The notes under the pieces: model-generated
Told to the model about the DNA's origin: nothing
Databases searched by the model: none
Seen by the model: the letters and a program-made list of their open reading frames with translations, nothing else
Program-made: the position numbers and the translations under genes
Shown: positions 1 to 9,275 of the stretch, piece after piece
Layout: each line of letters begins with the position of its first letter
How positions within the stretch are numbered: position 1 is the first letter of the stretch
NCBI GenBank assembly: GCA_016712035.1
Contig: JADJRT010000020.1
Coordinates: 1 to 61,476 of the forward strand
Length of the DNA: 61,476 nt
Origin: Flammeovirgaceae bacterium
Lineage (GTDB): Bacteria > Bacteroidota > Bacteroidia > Cytophagales > Cyclobacteriaceae
Reading direction: 5' to 3'

Positions 1-48
1 CAAAGTTCTAATTGCGCCAATTTTTGATTGGTAAATGAGTTTGACATT
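1..48 (-). pseudogene. ahcY-like 3' fragment at window edge
   Basis: Read on the minus strand, the first 48 bases encode a peptide containing MSNSFTNQKLAQLEL. The intact adenosylhomocysteinase gene has MSNSFTNQTLAQLELW at 11096-11143, in the same orientation. By eye 42 of 48 bases match. Upstream of this stretch (about 52-130) the similarity fades and no open frame links it to an ahcY N-terminus. The remainder lies beyond the window. It may be a displaced or duplicated 3' end of ahcY, the tail of a second ahcY copy, or an assembly junction. The homology itself is clear; its nature is not. Confidence 0.55.
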
Positions 49-139
49 ATAACTTTCATAGCAATAATTTGAATCATTGTCAAGCATCATTTGTTTTTAG
101 TCTAGCCGCCCGCTGGTTCGTCTATGTCCTGACTGGCTT

Positions 140-1882
140 TTAAATAAATTTCATTTGTCGGTTGGAGTTGGAGGCAGCCGGGCAGTTCAAAATAACAGTA
201 GACCTGCTACCTGCTCCAAATTCACTATCTACACCAATTTGTCCACCTGTGCTTCAATAAACTCTTTGCTAATCGCATGGCCCAAGTCCTGTACCTTCCT
301 TCTTTGTGCCAGGAATCCGGAAATAGCGGTCAAATTTTATCTTTATATTGGGAGCAATGCCTTGTATCTTTACCACGAACTGAGATAAAGCGCTCTGATT
401 CCTGAATCTTATGACAAGGTAGATAGTAGAGTTTTCGTAAGAATAATGAATAGCATTTGAAATTAAGTTGGTCAAGACCCAAGCGTTTTTCATTGTCAGC
501 CTGAACTTTAGAGATACAACTCCAGGATCAATTAATTTCAAATTTAATTTGTTTTGTTCTGCTTGTGTTTGGGTTGCATTGATGGCCCCAACAAAGATTT
601 CTTTGCTGTCACAGGAGTATAGAGAGTTGAATATTGCCGCTTTCAAGTTGTGTCATATTTAGTAATTCCCGGTAATTTTTAAGCAAATCGGATGCATCGT
701 CTTTAATGCTTTCAACCAGATTTTTTGTTCGTCATTAAGGTTTCCAATTTGTTCATTTCCAAGAGTTGAAGACTCATTTTAATGGATGAAATTGGTGTTT
801 TAAACTCGTGAGATACTGTGGCAATAAAATTTGTTTTTGCAAAATCTAATTCTTTATAGCTCAGTTATGTTTCTTAAGTAAGAACATGACCGACAATTTT
901 TGAACCTGTTCGCCTGTGGAGTAACTGAAATATGGAGTGTTTCCTTTCAAAGTAGCCTTCTTTATTTTCTGCAAATATTTTAATTGGAATTTGTTTTTCG
1001 GTTCCAGTTGGGTTCAGCCATTAAGTCTTGAATTAGTGTCCTTATTAAATCATTTTTAACTGCTAATTCTTGAGCCGATTTTCCAACTATTTCTTGTTTC
1101 ATTGCCGGTGAGATTTTGATAGCTTCTTCATTTGCAAAAATCATTTTCAAATTTTCATCCAAACCAATTACAGGGTCGTGCATTGTATTGTTGATGGGGT
1201 TTCAATTCTTTTTCTCCATCATCAATTTGCAAGATTACTATTATTGTATTCTTCCAATTTTTCAGCCATGGTATTAAAGGATTGGGCAAGTTGCCCAAAC
1301 TCACCATGGCTTTCAAAATGGACTCGTTCTGAATAATTTCCGGTCGCGATTTGTTTGATACTTTCAGTTAGTTCTTTAATTGGGTTGGCAATATTTGGCG
1401 AGCAAATTAATTAAAGGCGTAAACGCAATTATAAAACACATAGTTCCGGTAATCGCAATCCAAAAAACGGCTTTGTCAGCAGTGTTATTTGCAATTTCAC
1501 TTTTTCGTTGAATGGCCTGCATATTCAAATTCATTATTTGATATAAGCTTTGTTGAATAGCAAGCTGTGTGTCGCTATCTCTAGTTTTGTTTTGATAGTC
1601 TTCAAAATTTTTCCTTATTCCAGGTTGGCTTCCTTTTCACCTATTTCTGTCACATTTTTTTCTTGTTGCTTAAGATTAGTTTCAAATTTTCAAATGATTT
1701 ATCGTAGCATTCTTTAAGGCAATAAGCATATTCCTTGAATAAAGTAGTGATTGTAATTGGCCACCAAAATATTTTCAGTATCACCTTTTAATTCATTAAT
1801 ATTACTTGCTCAACCAAACTTAATAGTATGATCAGAATAAAAAAAGCCCAACACCTAGGGTTAATTTTGTTTTGATTTTCAT
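140..1882 (-). pseudogene. Kdp-associated sensor histidine kinase, multiply frameshifted
   Basis: Membrane histidine kinase that would phosphorylate the NtrC-type regulator at 9276-10619 in response to K+ or turgor signals relayed by KdpD. Domains read across frames: an N-terminal membrane segment from the ATG at 1882, with a frame break in a poly-T run; a HAMP domain near 1240-1400 (NPIKELTESIKQIATGNYSE); a PAS domain at 980-1183; a HisKA H-box (ATVSHEFKTPISS, His codon 808-810); a HATPase N-box (TNLISNAIHYSYEN) and G-box (GTGLG); and an end near 140. At least six frame breaks interrupt it. The start overlaps the kdpD stop (ATAATG), as in a co-translated operon. The spanned length (about 580 codons) is normal, so these are small indels rather than deletions. 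The breaks may be sequencing errors or real decay. Confidence 0.75.
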
Positions 1883-2995
1883 TATGATAGAATTACAAGG
1901 TCAATATCATTTGAAGATAATTTTTTAATAATTCATTGAAAACATTGGTTGCCAAAATAATTTTAATAAATTTAAATGAGGTTTTCCTATACATATCGTT
2001 GTGATTTTCCTTTCACTGGCTTGTTCAATAATTGCTTTTGATACGGATGCTCCTTTCACTTTAATAATTTCTGCTCCTAATTCAGTAGCTAATTTAAAAT
2101 TATTTATCAAGTGTCGCTGTTTATCTAATGGAATTTTATCCGCACTTTCTTTGGTGTTTGTACATATAGTACATACCATTTGCTATGGTAATAATTGGCT
2201 AATCTGGCAGTTTTTCGAATCACTGTTTTGCAGTTTTTTCATTACTGCTAATACAAGCCAAAAACGTTCATGTTTTAAGGTATTTGGCTTAGTTACTTCT
2301 GTTTCACCTTCCTTTCTACCTGCGATGCTACTTCTTTTAATGCTAGTTCACGAAGTTGTAAAATATGGTCGCTTTGAAAAAAATTCTTTAAAGCAGTTTC
2401 AATTTTTTTTCAGCCTGATATATTTTTCCCTCTTTCAATCGGGAAATCAATTCATCGGCTGTTAAATCAATATTTACAACTTCATCGCCAGGGCAAATAC
2501 ACTATCAGGCACTCGTTCTTTTACTTCAACTCCTGTTATGTTTATTTCTTCATTCAGGCTTTCAATATGTTGAATATTTACAGCAGAAATAACATTAATT
2601 CCTGCATCAAGAATATCCATAACATCTTGCCAACGTTTTTCATTTTTACTTCCTTCAATATTGGTATAGGCCAATTCATCAACAATCACAACTTCAGGAC
2701 GAAGATTAATAACTGCCTGAACATCCATTTCTTCCAATTCTTTCCCTTTATAAAAAATTTCTTCTTGGAATAATAGGTAAGCCATCCAAAAATTCATGTG
2801 TTTCTTTTCTATTATGTGTTTCAATAAAACCAATTTTTACATCAATGCCGTTTTTAACAAAGTGCATGGCCTCTTGCAACATGCGGTAAGACTTGCCAAC
2901 ACCGGCACTCATACCAATGTAAATCTTAAATTTTCCTCGCCTTGACTTTTTATCAAGTCAAGAAAATGTTGAACAGTTTTGTCTTTATCTCTCAT
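1883..2995 (-). pseudogene. kdpD: KdpD, short soluble sensor form (KdpD + Usp domains), frameshifted
   Basis: Cytoplasmic regulatory protein of the Kdp system. The N-terminal KdpD domain has the Walker-A-like GMSAGVGKSYRM and the conserved VVIVDELAYTN segment, followed by a universal-stress-protein-like domain (SADKIPLDKQRHLINNF) and a C-terminal end DIDLVILS. The protein is about 370 residues and lacks the four membrane helices and kinase core of the Escherichia coli protein. The kinase is a separate downstream gene, which is a known arrangement in Bacteroidota. The ATG at 2995 abuts the porin stop codon and the stop overlaps the kinase start. At least four frame breaks, at about 2950, 2790, 2480 and 1930, split the gene. 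Confidence 0.8.
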
Positions 2996-4072
2996 TTAAA
3001 ATGAAATGGCTAATGCAGTGGCTACAAAATAATTTTGTGACTGGGTTGATTATCCAATGTAAATATTTTATCCTTACTCGCAAAACCTCTTCCTTCAATA
3101 CGCCACATCACATTTTCTCGAATGTTATAATCAAAATTTAAAGAATATCCGAAGGTTTGAAAACCATTTGATGTCCTGTTGCAATAATTACACCATTCGC
3201 ATCGGAATAATATTCTCCTCTTGCTGCAATACTTAATTTTTCCGGTTGGCGAGTATTTAGCAATTAAGACGGGTGAATACCAATTGTTGTACTTGCTGCT
3301 GCCTTTTGATTTTTGTTGAGCTCCAATATCAAAACCTACAATTAATCCAAATTTTTCATGCAGTTGAAATTGTCCATAAAAATTATGGAAGTACCTCATT
3401 TGCCTTGTACTATCAGGGTGTATCACTTCCAACAAAAGAGCTGCTGTTTAAGGTTATTTTTGAATTTGGTTTAAAAGTTAATTGATGACCAAAAGCAGGC
3501 GTATTATTACCATTTACCCGCTGAATCCGTTGCCAGCCGTTTAAAGCAGCAATCCACTAATAAACCATTTTCATTATCACTGGTGTAGGATATTTTTGCA
3601 CCGCTTTCAAAGTAAGGTGAATTATCAGCCAAAATACTTCTTGTCAAGTTCCAACAATCTTTTCCAATTGCACTTTCAAAACCAATATGGGATGCAAAAA
3701 TTCCGGCATCTATCCATAAATTTTTGTTTTTTGCTACTTTTACTCCAACATTTGCTTCAAAAATATTTTTTAAAACTCCGGGTTCGGCTGCTAGATTAGC
3801 ATTGGCATAAGTACCTGTCATTAAAGCCAAATTGGCTCTTACCTTATCGGTGTTGTACGCTAATTTTACAAAGCCTAAGTTTAAATTAACTTCATTATGT
3901 CGATTGTGTGAATAAACAAAACCTGGCCGGTTATGGTCGGATGGATTACTAAAATCGTATGCGTAATAGATTTCGATGTATCCACTAATTTTTAACGAGT
4001 TTTTTGTACTGTCTGATTGTGCAAAGCTGCCCCAAGAAACCAAAGACAGCATGGCAAGTAATATTTTTTCAT
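2996..4072 (-). pseudogene. Outer-membrane beta-barrel porin of the kdp operon, frameshifted
   Basis: Secreted protein with a signal peptide (LLAMLSLVSWGSFAQ), then GYIEIYYAYDFSNPSDHNRP and amphipathic, aromatic-rich strands. These features fit the putative OmpL-like beta-barrel porin-2 family often encoded between kdpC and kdpD in Bacteroidota. It probably lets K+ or small solutes reach the inner-membrane KdpFABC pump. The start codon at 4072 is followed by a poly-A run that has lost one base, which shifts the signal peptide out of frame. Further breaks lie near 3510, 3430-3200 and 3030. The C-terminal strand reads VATALAISF before the stop at 2996. The span of about 358 codons is normal. 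The family assignment is by residue pattern only. Confidence 0.65.
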
Positions 4073-4119
4073 TTTGTTTTATTTTAAATTGTCCAAAGCA
4101 AGATTTAGTTTCAGTACAT

Positions 4120-4618
4120 TTATTTTTTCTGTGCCAAATAGTTCAAGCAATGGTTTTTCTGTTTGTGTTCAATAAGTTGTTGTAAAGTGGTTTCGCTTAT
4201 TTTGCGAACCTTTGCAATACGTTTTACCTGAACTTTTGCTGCTTGCACCGAAATATTTGGGTCTAAACCGCTACCACTAGCGTAACAAGATCCGAGGTAT
4301 TTCGGTTTTATCAATGCCTGGGTTATGAACCAAAAATGTATCAATCCTTGCTTGTACTTCTGCTAAATAGACAGGGTTGGATGCTCCTTTATTACTACCT
4401 CCTGAGCCTGCGGCATTGTAGCCCACGGCAGATGGACGTGAGTTGAAATATTTATCTTCTGTAAACGATTGTCCGATGTTGGCATAATACGTTTTATCGC
4501 CTTTGCCATGGTTTGGCGAAAATTGTGCAATACCCCAAACGGCTAACGGATAAATCACTGTAAGCAATAGGATACTTAGCATGGTTAGCTTTATAGCTGG
4601 TAATATATTTGATTTCAT
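4120..4618 (-). CDS. kdpC: Potassium-transporting ATPase subunit KdpC (one frameshift)
   Basis: Small subunit of the KdpFABC P-type K+ pump in the inner membrane, thought to raise ATP affinity and stabilise the complex. It has one N-terminal membrane helix (TMLSILLLTVIYPLAVWGIA), then the family signatures FNSRPSAVGYNAAGSGGSN and ASGSGLDPNISVQAA, and a basic C-terminus. The length of about 165 residues across the break is slightly short of the usual 185-190. One frame break lies near 4290, just before the SGSGLDP motif. It sits 13 bases after kdpB and just before the porin, so it is co-transcribed. Confidence 0.88.
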
Positions 4619-4631
4619 TTTTGTTATTTTT

Positions 4632-6643
4632 TTAAATGAATACGGATACTAAAACGTCAATTAGTTTTATGCCGATGAAGGGTACTACTATACCACCCAA
4701 ACCATATATCAATAGGTTTCTTCTAAGCAAAGCACTTGCACCGATAGGTTTGTAAGCCACACCTTTTAATGCAAGTGGAATTAAAAGAGGAATGATAATT
4801 GCATTAAATATAACTGCCGAAAGAATTGCACTTTCGGGGCTATGCAGATTCATAATATTTAAGCCTTGTAAAGAAGGAATCGCAACAATAAAAAGTGCCG
4901 GAATAATTGCAAAATATTTAGCAACATCATTGGCAATACTAAATGTCGTCAACGATCCTCTTGTCATTAAGAGCTGTTTTCCAATTTCAACAATTTCAAT
5001 CAGTTTTGTTGGGTCATTATCCAAATCTACCATGTTGCCGGCTTCTTTGGCAGCTTGCGTTCCGCTGTTCATCGCCACGCCAACATCTGCTTGTGCAAAA
5101 GCTGGTGCATCGTTGGTTCCATCGCCCATCATGGCACAAGCCTTCCTTCGGCTTGTTCTTTTTTGATATAGTTCATTTTGTCTTCGGGTTTAGCTTCGGC
5201 GATGAAATCATCTACACCTGCTTTTTCTGCAATAAATTTTGCTGTCAATGGATTATCGCCCGTAACCATTACCGTTTTAATACCCATTTTTCGCAGGCGA
5301 TCAAATCGTTCGCTAATACCGGGTTTGATGATGTCTTGCAATTCAATAACACCAATCACTTTTTCATTTTCTGAAACCACCAGGGAGTTCCTCCATTACT
5401 TGAAATCGTTTTTACTCTTTCTGCAGTTTCTGCCGGGAAATGAGTTCCTGCTTTTTCACAAGGTTTTTATAGCATCAGATGCCCCTTTCCTTATTCGGTT
5501 TTTTCAAAGTCAACTCCAGAGCTTCTCGTTTCCGCAGTAAATTTTATAAAATGGGCTTCTTTCATTTGATAGCTCAATGGATTAATTCCAGCCAATTCAA
5601 TGATAGATTTTCCTTCAGGTGTTTCATCAGCCATAGAACTTAGTACAACACATTTTGAAAATGGTTTTCATCAACTCCATTGGCAGGATAAAAGTGGGTT
5701 GCCTTTCTATTTCCGATGGTAATGGTTCCCGTTTTGTCCAATAAAAGCACGTCAATATCACCGGCTGTTTCCACGGCTTTACCACTTTTGGTAATTACAT
5801 TGGCTCGTAATGCTCTATCCATTCCTGCAATCCCAATAGCAGAAAGTAAACCACCAATAGTTGTTGGGATCAAACAAACAAATAAGGAAATAAAAGCAGC
5901 AATGGTGATGGGTGTATTGGCATAATCAGCAAAAGGTTTTAGTGTTACTGTAACAATAATAAACACCAAGGTAAAGCCTGCTAATAAAATAGTCAATGCA
6001 ATTTCATTGGGCGTTTTTTGACGACTTGCACCTTCTACCAAGGCAATCATTTTTATCTAAAAAGCTTTCCCCTTGCTCTGTATGTTACCTTTACTTTTAT
6101 TTTATCACTCAGTACTTTTGTGCCACCCGTGACGGAGCTTTTGTCACCACCAGCTTCTCTAATTACAGGTGCAGATTCGCCCGTAATGGCACTTTCGTCA
6201 ATAGTTGCTAAGCCTTCTATAATTTCACCATCCATTGGTATGATGTCGCCTGCTTCGCACAAAAACACATCGCCTTTTTTTAGATGTGCTGATGAAATGG
6301 TTTGACCATTTTCTAATTTGGCTGGTGTTTCTTCTCTCGTTTTACGTAAGCTGTCAGCTTGTGCTTTGCCTCTTGCCTCGGCAATAGCTTCGGCAAAATT
6401 GGCAAACAATAAAGTAAGTAAGAGGACAAGAAATACAATAAAGTTATAATCAAAACTGCCCTGTGATTTTTTGCCAGATACTATCCAGATGCAAACAAAA
6501 AGCATTACCGCTGTTCCTATTTCTACCGTAAACATTACGGGATTGCGGAACATAATTTTAGGATTGAGTTTCACGAAAGATTGCTTGAATGCTTCTTGCA
6601 TTAAATCCTTTTGAAACAGCGATGTATTTTTAGATGAACTCAT
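4632..6643 (-). pseudogene. kdpB: Potassium-transporting ATPase ATP-binding subunit KdpB, frameshifted
   Basis: P-type ATPase subunit that hydrolyses ATP to drive K+ uptake through KdpA. Diagnostic motifs: AITGESAPVIREAGGDKSS in the actuator region, LLLDKTGTIT with the phosphorylated Asp, MVTGDNPLTAKFIA, and MMGDGTNDAPAFAQADVGVA in the hinge, followed by C-terminal membrane helices. The span of about 670 codons equals the normal family length, so all breaks are small indels. Breaks are seen near 6090, 6055, 5640, several between 5380 and 5560, and at 5130. The start MSSSKNTS at 6643 follows kdpA by 18 bases. As written it would not give a functional protein. Confidence 0.85.
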
Positions 6644-6661
6644 TTTCTTGATTTTTTTAGA

Positions 6662-8354
6662 TTATTTCAACATTGAAAAATATTCTGCAATAGGACCTAA
6701 TGCCAAGGCAGGGAAGAAAGCCAATGCTGCAATAATGGCAATGACTGTAAATACCATTAAGCCAAAGGTTGCTGTATCGGTTTTTAGCGTACCGTTGCTT
6801 TCAGGAATAAATTTCTTTTCTGCTAGCAAACCCGCTATAGCAACAGGTCCTATAATCGGGAGAAAGCGTGCTAATATCAGCACAATGCCAGTTGAAATAT
6901 TCCACCACAATGTATTGTCGCCAAGTCCTTCAAAGCCACTTCCATTATTGGCCGATGCTGAAGTGTATTCATAAAGCATTTCGCTAAATCCGTGAAAACC
7001 AGGATTAGCTAATGTTGCTGCTGTATATTGAGGTAATGCCGCTGCCAGCGCTGTTCCAACCAAAATTAAAAACGGATGTAGCAAGGCGATGATCATGGCG
7101 ATTTTCATTTCTCGGGCCTCAATTTTTTACCCAAAATTCAGGAGTTCTTCCCACCATCAATCCAGCAATAAAAACAGCAAGAATGATGAAGATGAAGAAG
7201 TTTAAAATACCAACTCCCACACCTCCATAAAATGAGTTGATCATCATGGCTAGTAATTCGTTCATACCTGATAATGGCATTGAGCTATCGTGCATAGAGT
7301 TAACTGAGCCTGTTGAAATAACTGTTGTTACAATACTCCAAAACCCAGAGGCTGCAGCTCCTATTCTTATTTCTTTCCCTTCCATGGCCCCAAGAGAGTT
7401 ATCTATCCCCATAGCAGAAATAGCAGGATTGCCTTTCATCTCCATCATAATATTTGGAATAGCAAGCATGAGGAAACCAATGGTCATCACACACCAAACA
7501 CCATCCAGGCAAATTTTTTTTCCTTCTAATAAAAAACCAAAAAGAAAATACCATGGCCATTGGGATAATAAGTTGAGCAAACATTTCTGTCATGTTAGAC
7601 AGGTAGGTTGGGTTTTCAAGCGGGTGAGCACTGTTAGCACCAAAAAAGCCACCGCCATTTGTTCCTACGTGTTTAATCGCTACAAAAGCAGCAACTGGTC
7701 CACGGCTTACCTGCACGGTATCTCCTTGAAGGTTGACGATAGTGTCTTTACCTTCAAATGTCATTGGGCTTCCTTCAAAAGCCAATACAAGTGCAACTAC
7801 AAATGATATCGGTAAAGAATGCGGGTGCAAGATTTCAAGAAAAAATCATAGAAGTTACCCAATTGATTAGTCGATTTTTCTTTGAATGCTTTAAAGACAA
7901 CAACTGCCGCTGCCATACCCGTTGCTGCAGATACAAACTGAAGAAACATGAGCCAGATCTGACCCAGATAGCTTAACCCAGTTTCACCTGAATAATGCTG
8001 TAGGTTGCAGTTTACCAAAAAAGAAATAGATGTGTTAAATGCCAGATCTGCCGATTGTCCGGGATTATTATCAGGGTTCAGCGGAAGAATATTCATATTC
8101 ATCAAAACTCCCATACTGATAAGGAACCATATTAAATTGATAGTTAGTAAGGCTACCAGATGTTGCTTCCAGTTCATTTCCTTTCGGACATCTATGCCGG
8201 AAACCTTATAGAACAAACGCTCTAACGGATTAAAAACTGGGTCGAGCAAGGTTTTTTCTCCTGCATATACCTTTGCGATATATTTCCCAAAGGGTATTGC
8301 CAATAAGAGCGTAACCCCGAACATTGCTATGATACCTAAAATTTCAGTATTCAT
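6662..8354 (-). pseudogene. kdpA: Potassium-transporting ATPase K+-binding subunit KdpA, frameshifted
   Basis: Channel-like membrane subunit of KdpFABC that binds and translocates K+. It resembles the SKT superfamily, with four pore loops: NCNLQHYSGETGLSYLGQ, GTNGGGFFGANSAHPLENPT, ISTGSVNSMHDSSMPLSGM and SASANNGSGFEGLGDNT. The start MNTEILGII at 8354 and the end at 6662 give about 564 codons, the normal length. Three frame breaks, near 7820, 7540 and 7112, divide it into four readable parts. It is the first large gene of the operon, preceded by kdpF and a second membrane mini-gene. Confidence 0.87.
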
Positions 8355-8371
8355 TTTTTATTAATTATTTT

Positions 8372-8482
8372 TTAAACGTGTAATAAAATTTTGACTTTGA
8401 CGTACACCATAAAAAGCATGGCTAAAACGATCAGCCAAATCCATACTATTACGAGTATCCCTTTTACTTTTTGCCATTTCAC
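8372..8482 (-). CDS. 36-residue membrane mini-protein between kdpF and kdpA
   Basis: Opens with GTG one base after the kdpF stop codon and ends 17 bases before the kdpA start. It encodes a short basic N-terminus (VKWQKVKG), one strong hydrophobic helix (ILVIVWIWLIVLAMLFMVYV) and a KVKILLHV tail, so a single-pass inner-membrane protein is predicted. An overlapping ATG frame in the same stretch gives a 38-residue hydrophilic peptide with no sign of a fold. Its tight packing between kdpF and kdpA suggests a role with the pump, by analogy with KdpF. I do not recognise the family. The GTG start and lack of any homology search keep confidence moderate. Confidence 0.5.
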   Translation of the reverse strand: MKWQKVKGILVIVWIWLIVLAMLFMVYVKVKILLHV

Positions 8483-8483
8483 T

Positions 8484-8558
8484 TTAGAATTTTCTGGCTA
8501 AGAGTACGTAGCAGATGTAGACAAACACTCCGATTGCGATGATGAATAATGCGAGCAT
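8484..8558 (-). CDS. kdpF: Potassium-transporting ATPase subunit KdpF
   Basis: A 24-residue single-helix protein with sequence core LFIIAIGVFVYICYVLLARK. Size, composition and position immediately upstream of kdpA match KdpF, the small lipid-like stabiliser of the KdpABC complex. The ATG is at 8558 and the TAA at 8484-8486. The frame is intact, unlike its larger neighbours. The next small gene begins one base after its stop codon, implying translational coupling. Confidence 0.8.
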   Translation of the reverse strand: MLALFIIAIGVFVYICYVLLARKF

Positions 8559-8572
8559 AATTTTTTAGTTTT

Positions 8573-8895
8573 CTAAAATGGTTTTTTTAAATAAGCAGTT
8601 CTGAGTTTTTCAGGTAAAAGATGGATATGCTCTTTTAAACTAGCAGGAGTTTCGTCTGTGGCCAGTACTTCTAAAAACTCATTTTCAATAGCATTTTTAA
8701 TGTGTAACGAACCATCCGCGTAGAGAAAATTTACGATTTTAATAACCTGGAAAGCGTCATCTTGATTGCTTCCTTGCATTTTATCTCTACAATAATTAGC
8801 CAACTTTCGTAAAAGCAAATATTCCGAATTTTTACATTCATCATTTATTGCCCAGGCAACCACTCTCGTACCGCATGAATAATTTTCGATTCCAT
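8573..8895 (-). CDS. Conserved hypothetical protein of the kdp leader region (frameshifted)
   Basis: Soluble, mostly helical protein of about 107 residues with no domain I can name. The likely start is the ATG at 8895, giving MESKIIHAVREWLPGQ, two bases after the stop of the preceding mini-gene. After this the frame must shift by one base near 8845 to continue into NDECKNSEYLLLRKLANYCR and on to EKLRTAYLK near 8573. An alternative unbroken start at 8911 reads into a less protein-like N-terminus and overlaps the preceding gene. The position before kdpF suggests it belongs to the kdp operon. The function is unknown. Confidence 0.5.
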
Positions 8896-8897
8896 TT

Positions 8898-8978
8898 TTA
8901 GATTTTTTCAAAAGTATCTATGGCCTTAAAGAGTAAAGCAAAAAGTACCAGGCCTGTCAAATACATTACTATGGTCAT
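8898..8978 (-). CDS. 26-residue membrane mini-protein at the head of the kdp operon
   Basis: ATG at 8978, stop at 8898-8900. The peptide is a single hydrophobic helix (MTIVMYLTGLVLFALLF) ending KAIDTFEKI. The next gene starts two bases after its stop, so coupled translation is likely. It resembles KdpF in size and layout but is separate from the better KdpF candidate at 8484-8558. It probably sits in the inner membrane. It may be the first gene of the kdp transcript. There is no homology evidence beyond size, hydrophobicity and position. Confidence 0.5.
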   Translation of the reverse strand: MTIVMYLTGLVLFALLFKAIDTFEKI

Positions 8979-8989
8979 ATTAAAATGAT

Positions 8990-9109
8990 TTAGATTCCTG
9001 ATGAGTTAATTGGCCAGCTATACTCCTTCTTCGGTAGGGGGATGGCATGGAGGGTTTCTAGCTTTAAGTTCTTAATGTCCTTGACTTCGATATTTTGTAG
9101 CTGGACCAT
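8990..9109 (-). CDS. Possible 39-residue leader ORF
   Basis: A short frame from the ATG at 9109 to TAA at 8990-8992, ending 11 bases before the mini-protein start at 8978. It contains IEVKDIKNLKLETLHAIPLP and is soluble and unstructured in appearance. It lies in the gap between the response regulator and the kdp genes, where a leader peptide or 5' UTR would be. No family is recognised, and chance occurrence is plausible at this length. Confidence 0.25.
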   Translation of the reverse strand: MVQLQNIEVKDIKNLKLETLHAIPLPKKEYSWPINSSGI

Positions 9110-9232
9110 AAAGAAATTTTATTTAATCAATCCTCTTATGACAAAGGCTGTTCCTAAAAAATCAATACGGATACAGAATCCAGTCAATCAATTAGATAGC
9201 TCAATTTTGAGGTATGCCAAAACATAAAACCC

Positions 9233-9273
9233 TATCGTTTTGAAAGGGTTAAGTATAGCGTTATGAAAGGGTT
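9233..9273. repeat. Two 18-bp direct repeats / hairpin between regulator and kdp genes
   Basis: Two copies of an 18-mer, TATCGTTTTGAAAGGGTT at 9233-9250 and TAGCGTTATGAAAGGGTT at 9256-9273, match at 16 of 18 positions with starts 23 bp apart. The first copy also pairs with AACCCT just before it (AACCCT ... AGGGTT), forming a hairpin directly after the regulator stop codon. The element could be a binding-site pair for the kdp regulator upstream of its target operon, or a terminator of the regulator gene. Confidence 0.4.
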
Positions 9274-9275
9274 GA

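Noticed and set aside
2001..2465. 154-codon open frame on the plus strand
   Set aside because: It lies antisense to kdpD and encodes low-complexity Phe/Ser/Leu-rich sequence; it is an antisense shadow.
4943..5374. 143-codon plus-strand frame across kdpB
   Set aside because: Antisense to the P-type ATPase hinge region; no protein-like features.
7237..7806. 189-codon plus-strand frame across kdpA
   Set aside because: Antisense to recognisable pore-loop motifs of KdpA.
8372..8480. A 38-residue hydrophilic ATG frame overlapping the 36-residue membrane mini-gene
   Set aside because: It begins inside the other frame, has no hydrophobic or conserved pattern, and the GTG frame abuts kdpF more naturally.
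8979..9240. Sigma-54 (-24/-12) promoter for the kdp genes
   Set aside because: Every GG on the minus strand was checked for GC ten bases later and none fits; TTGGCATACC near 9217 lacks the -12 element.
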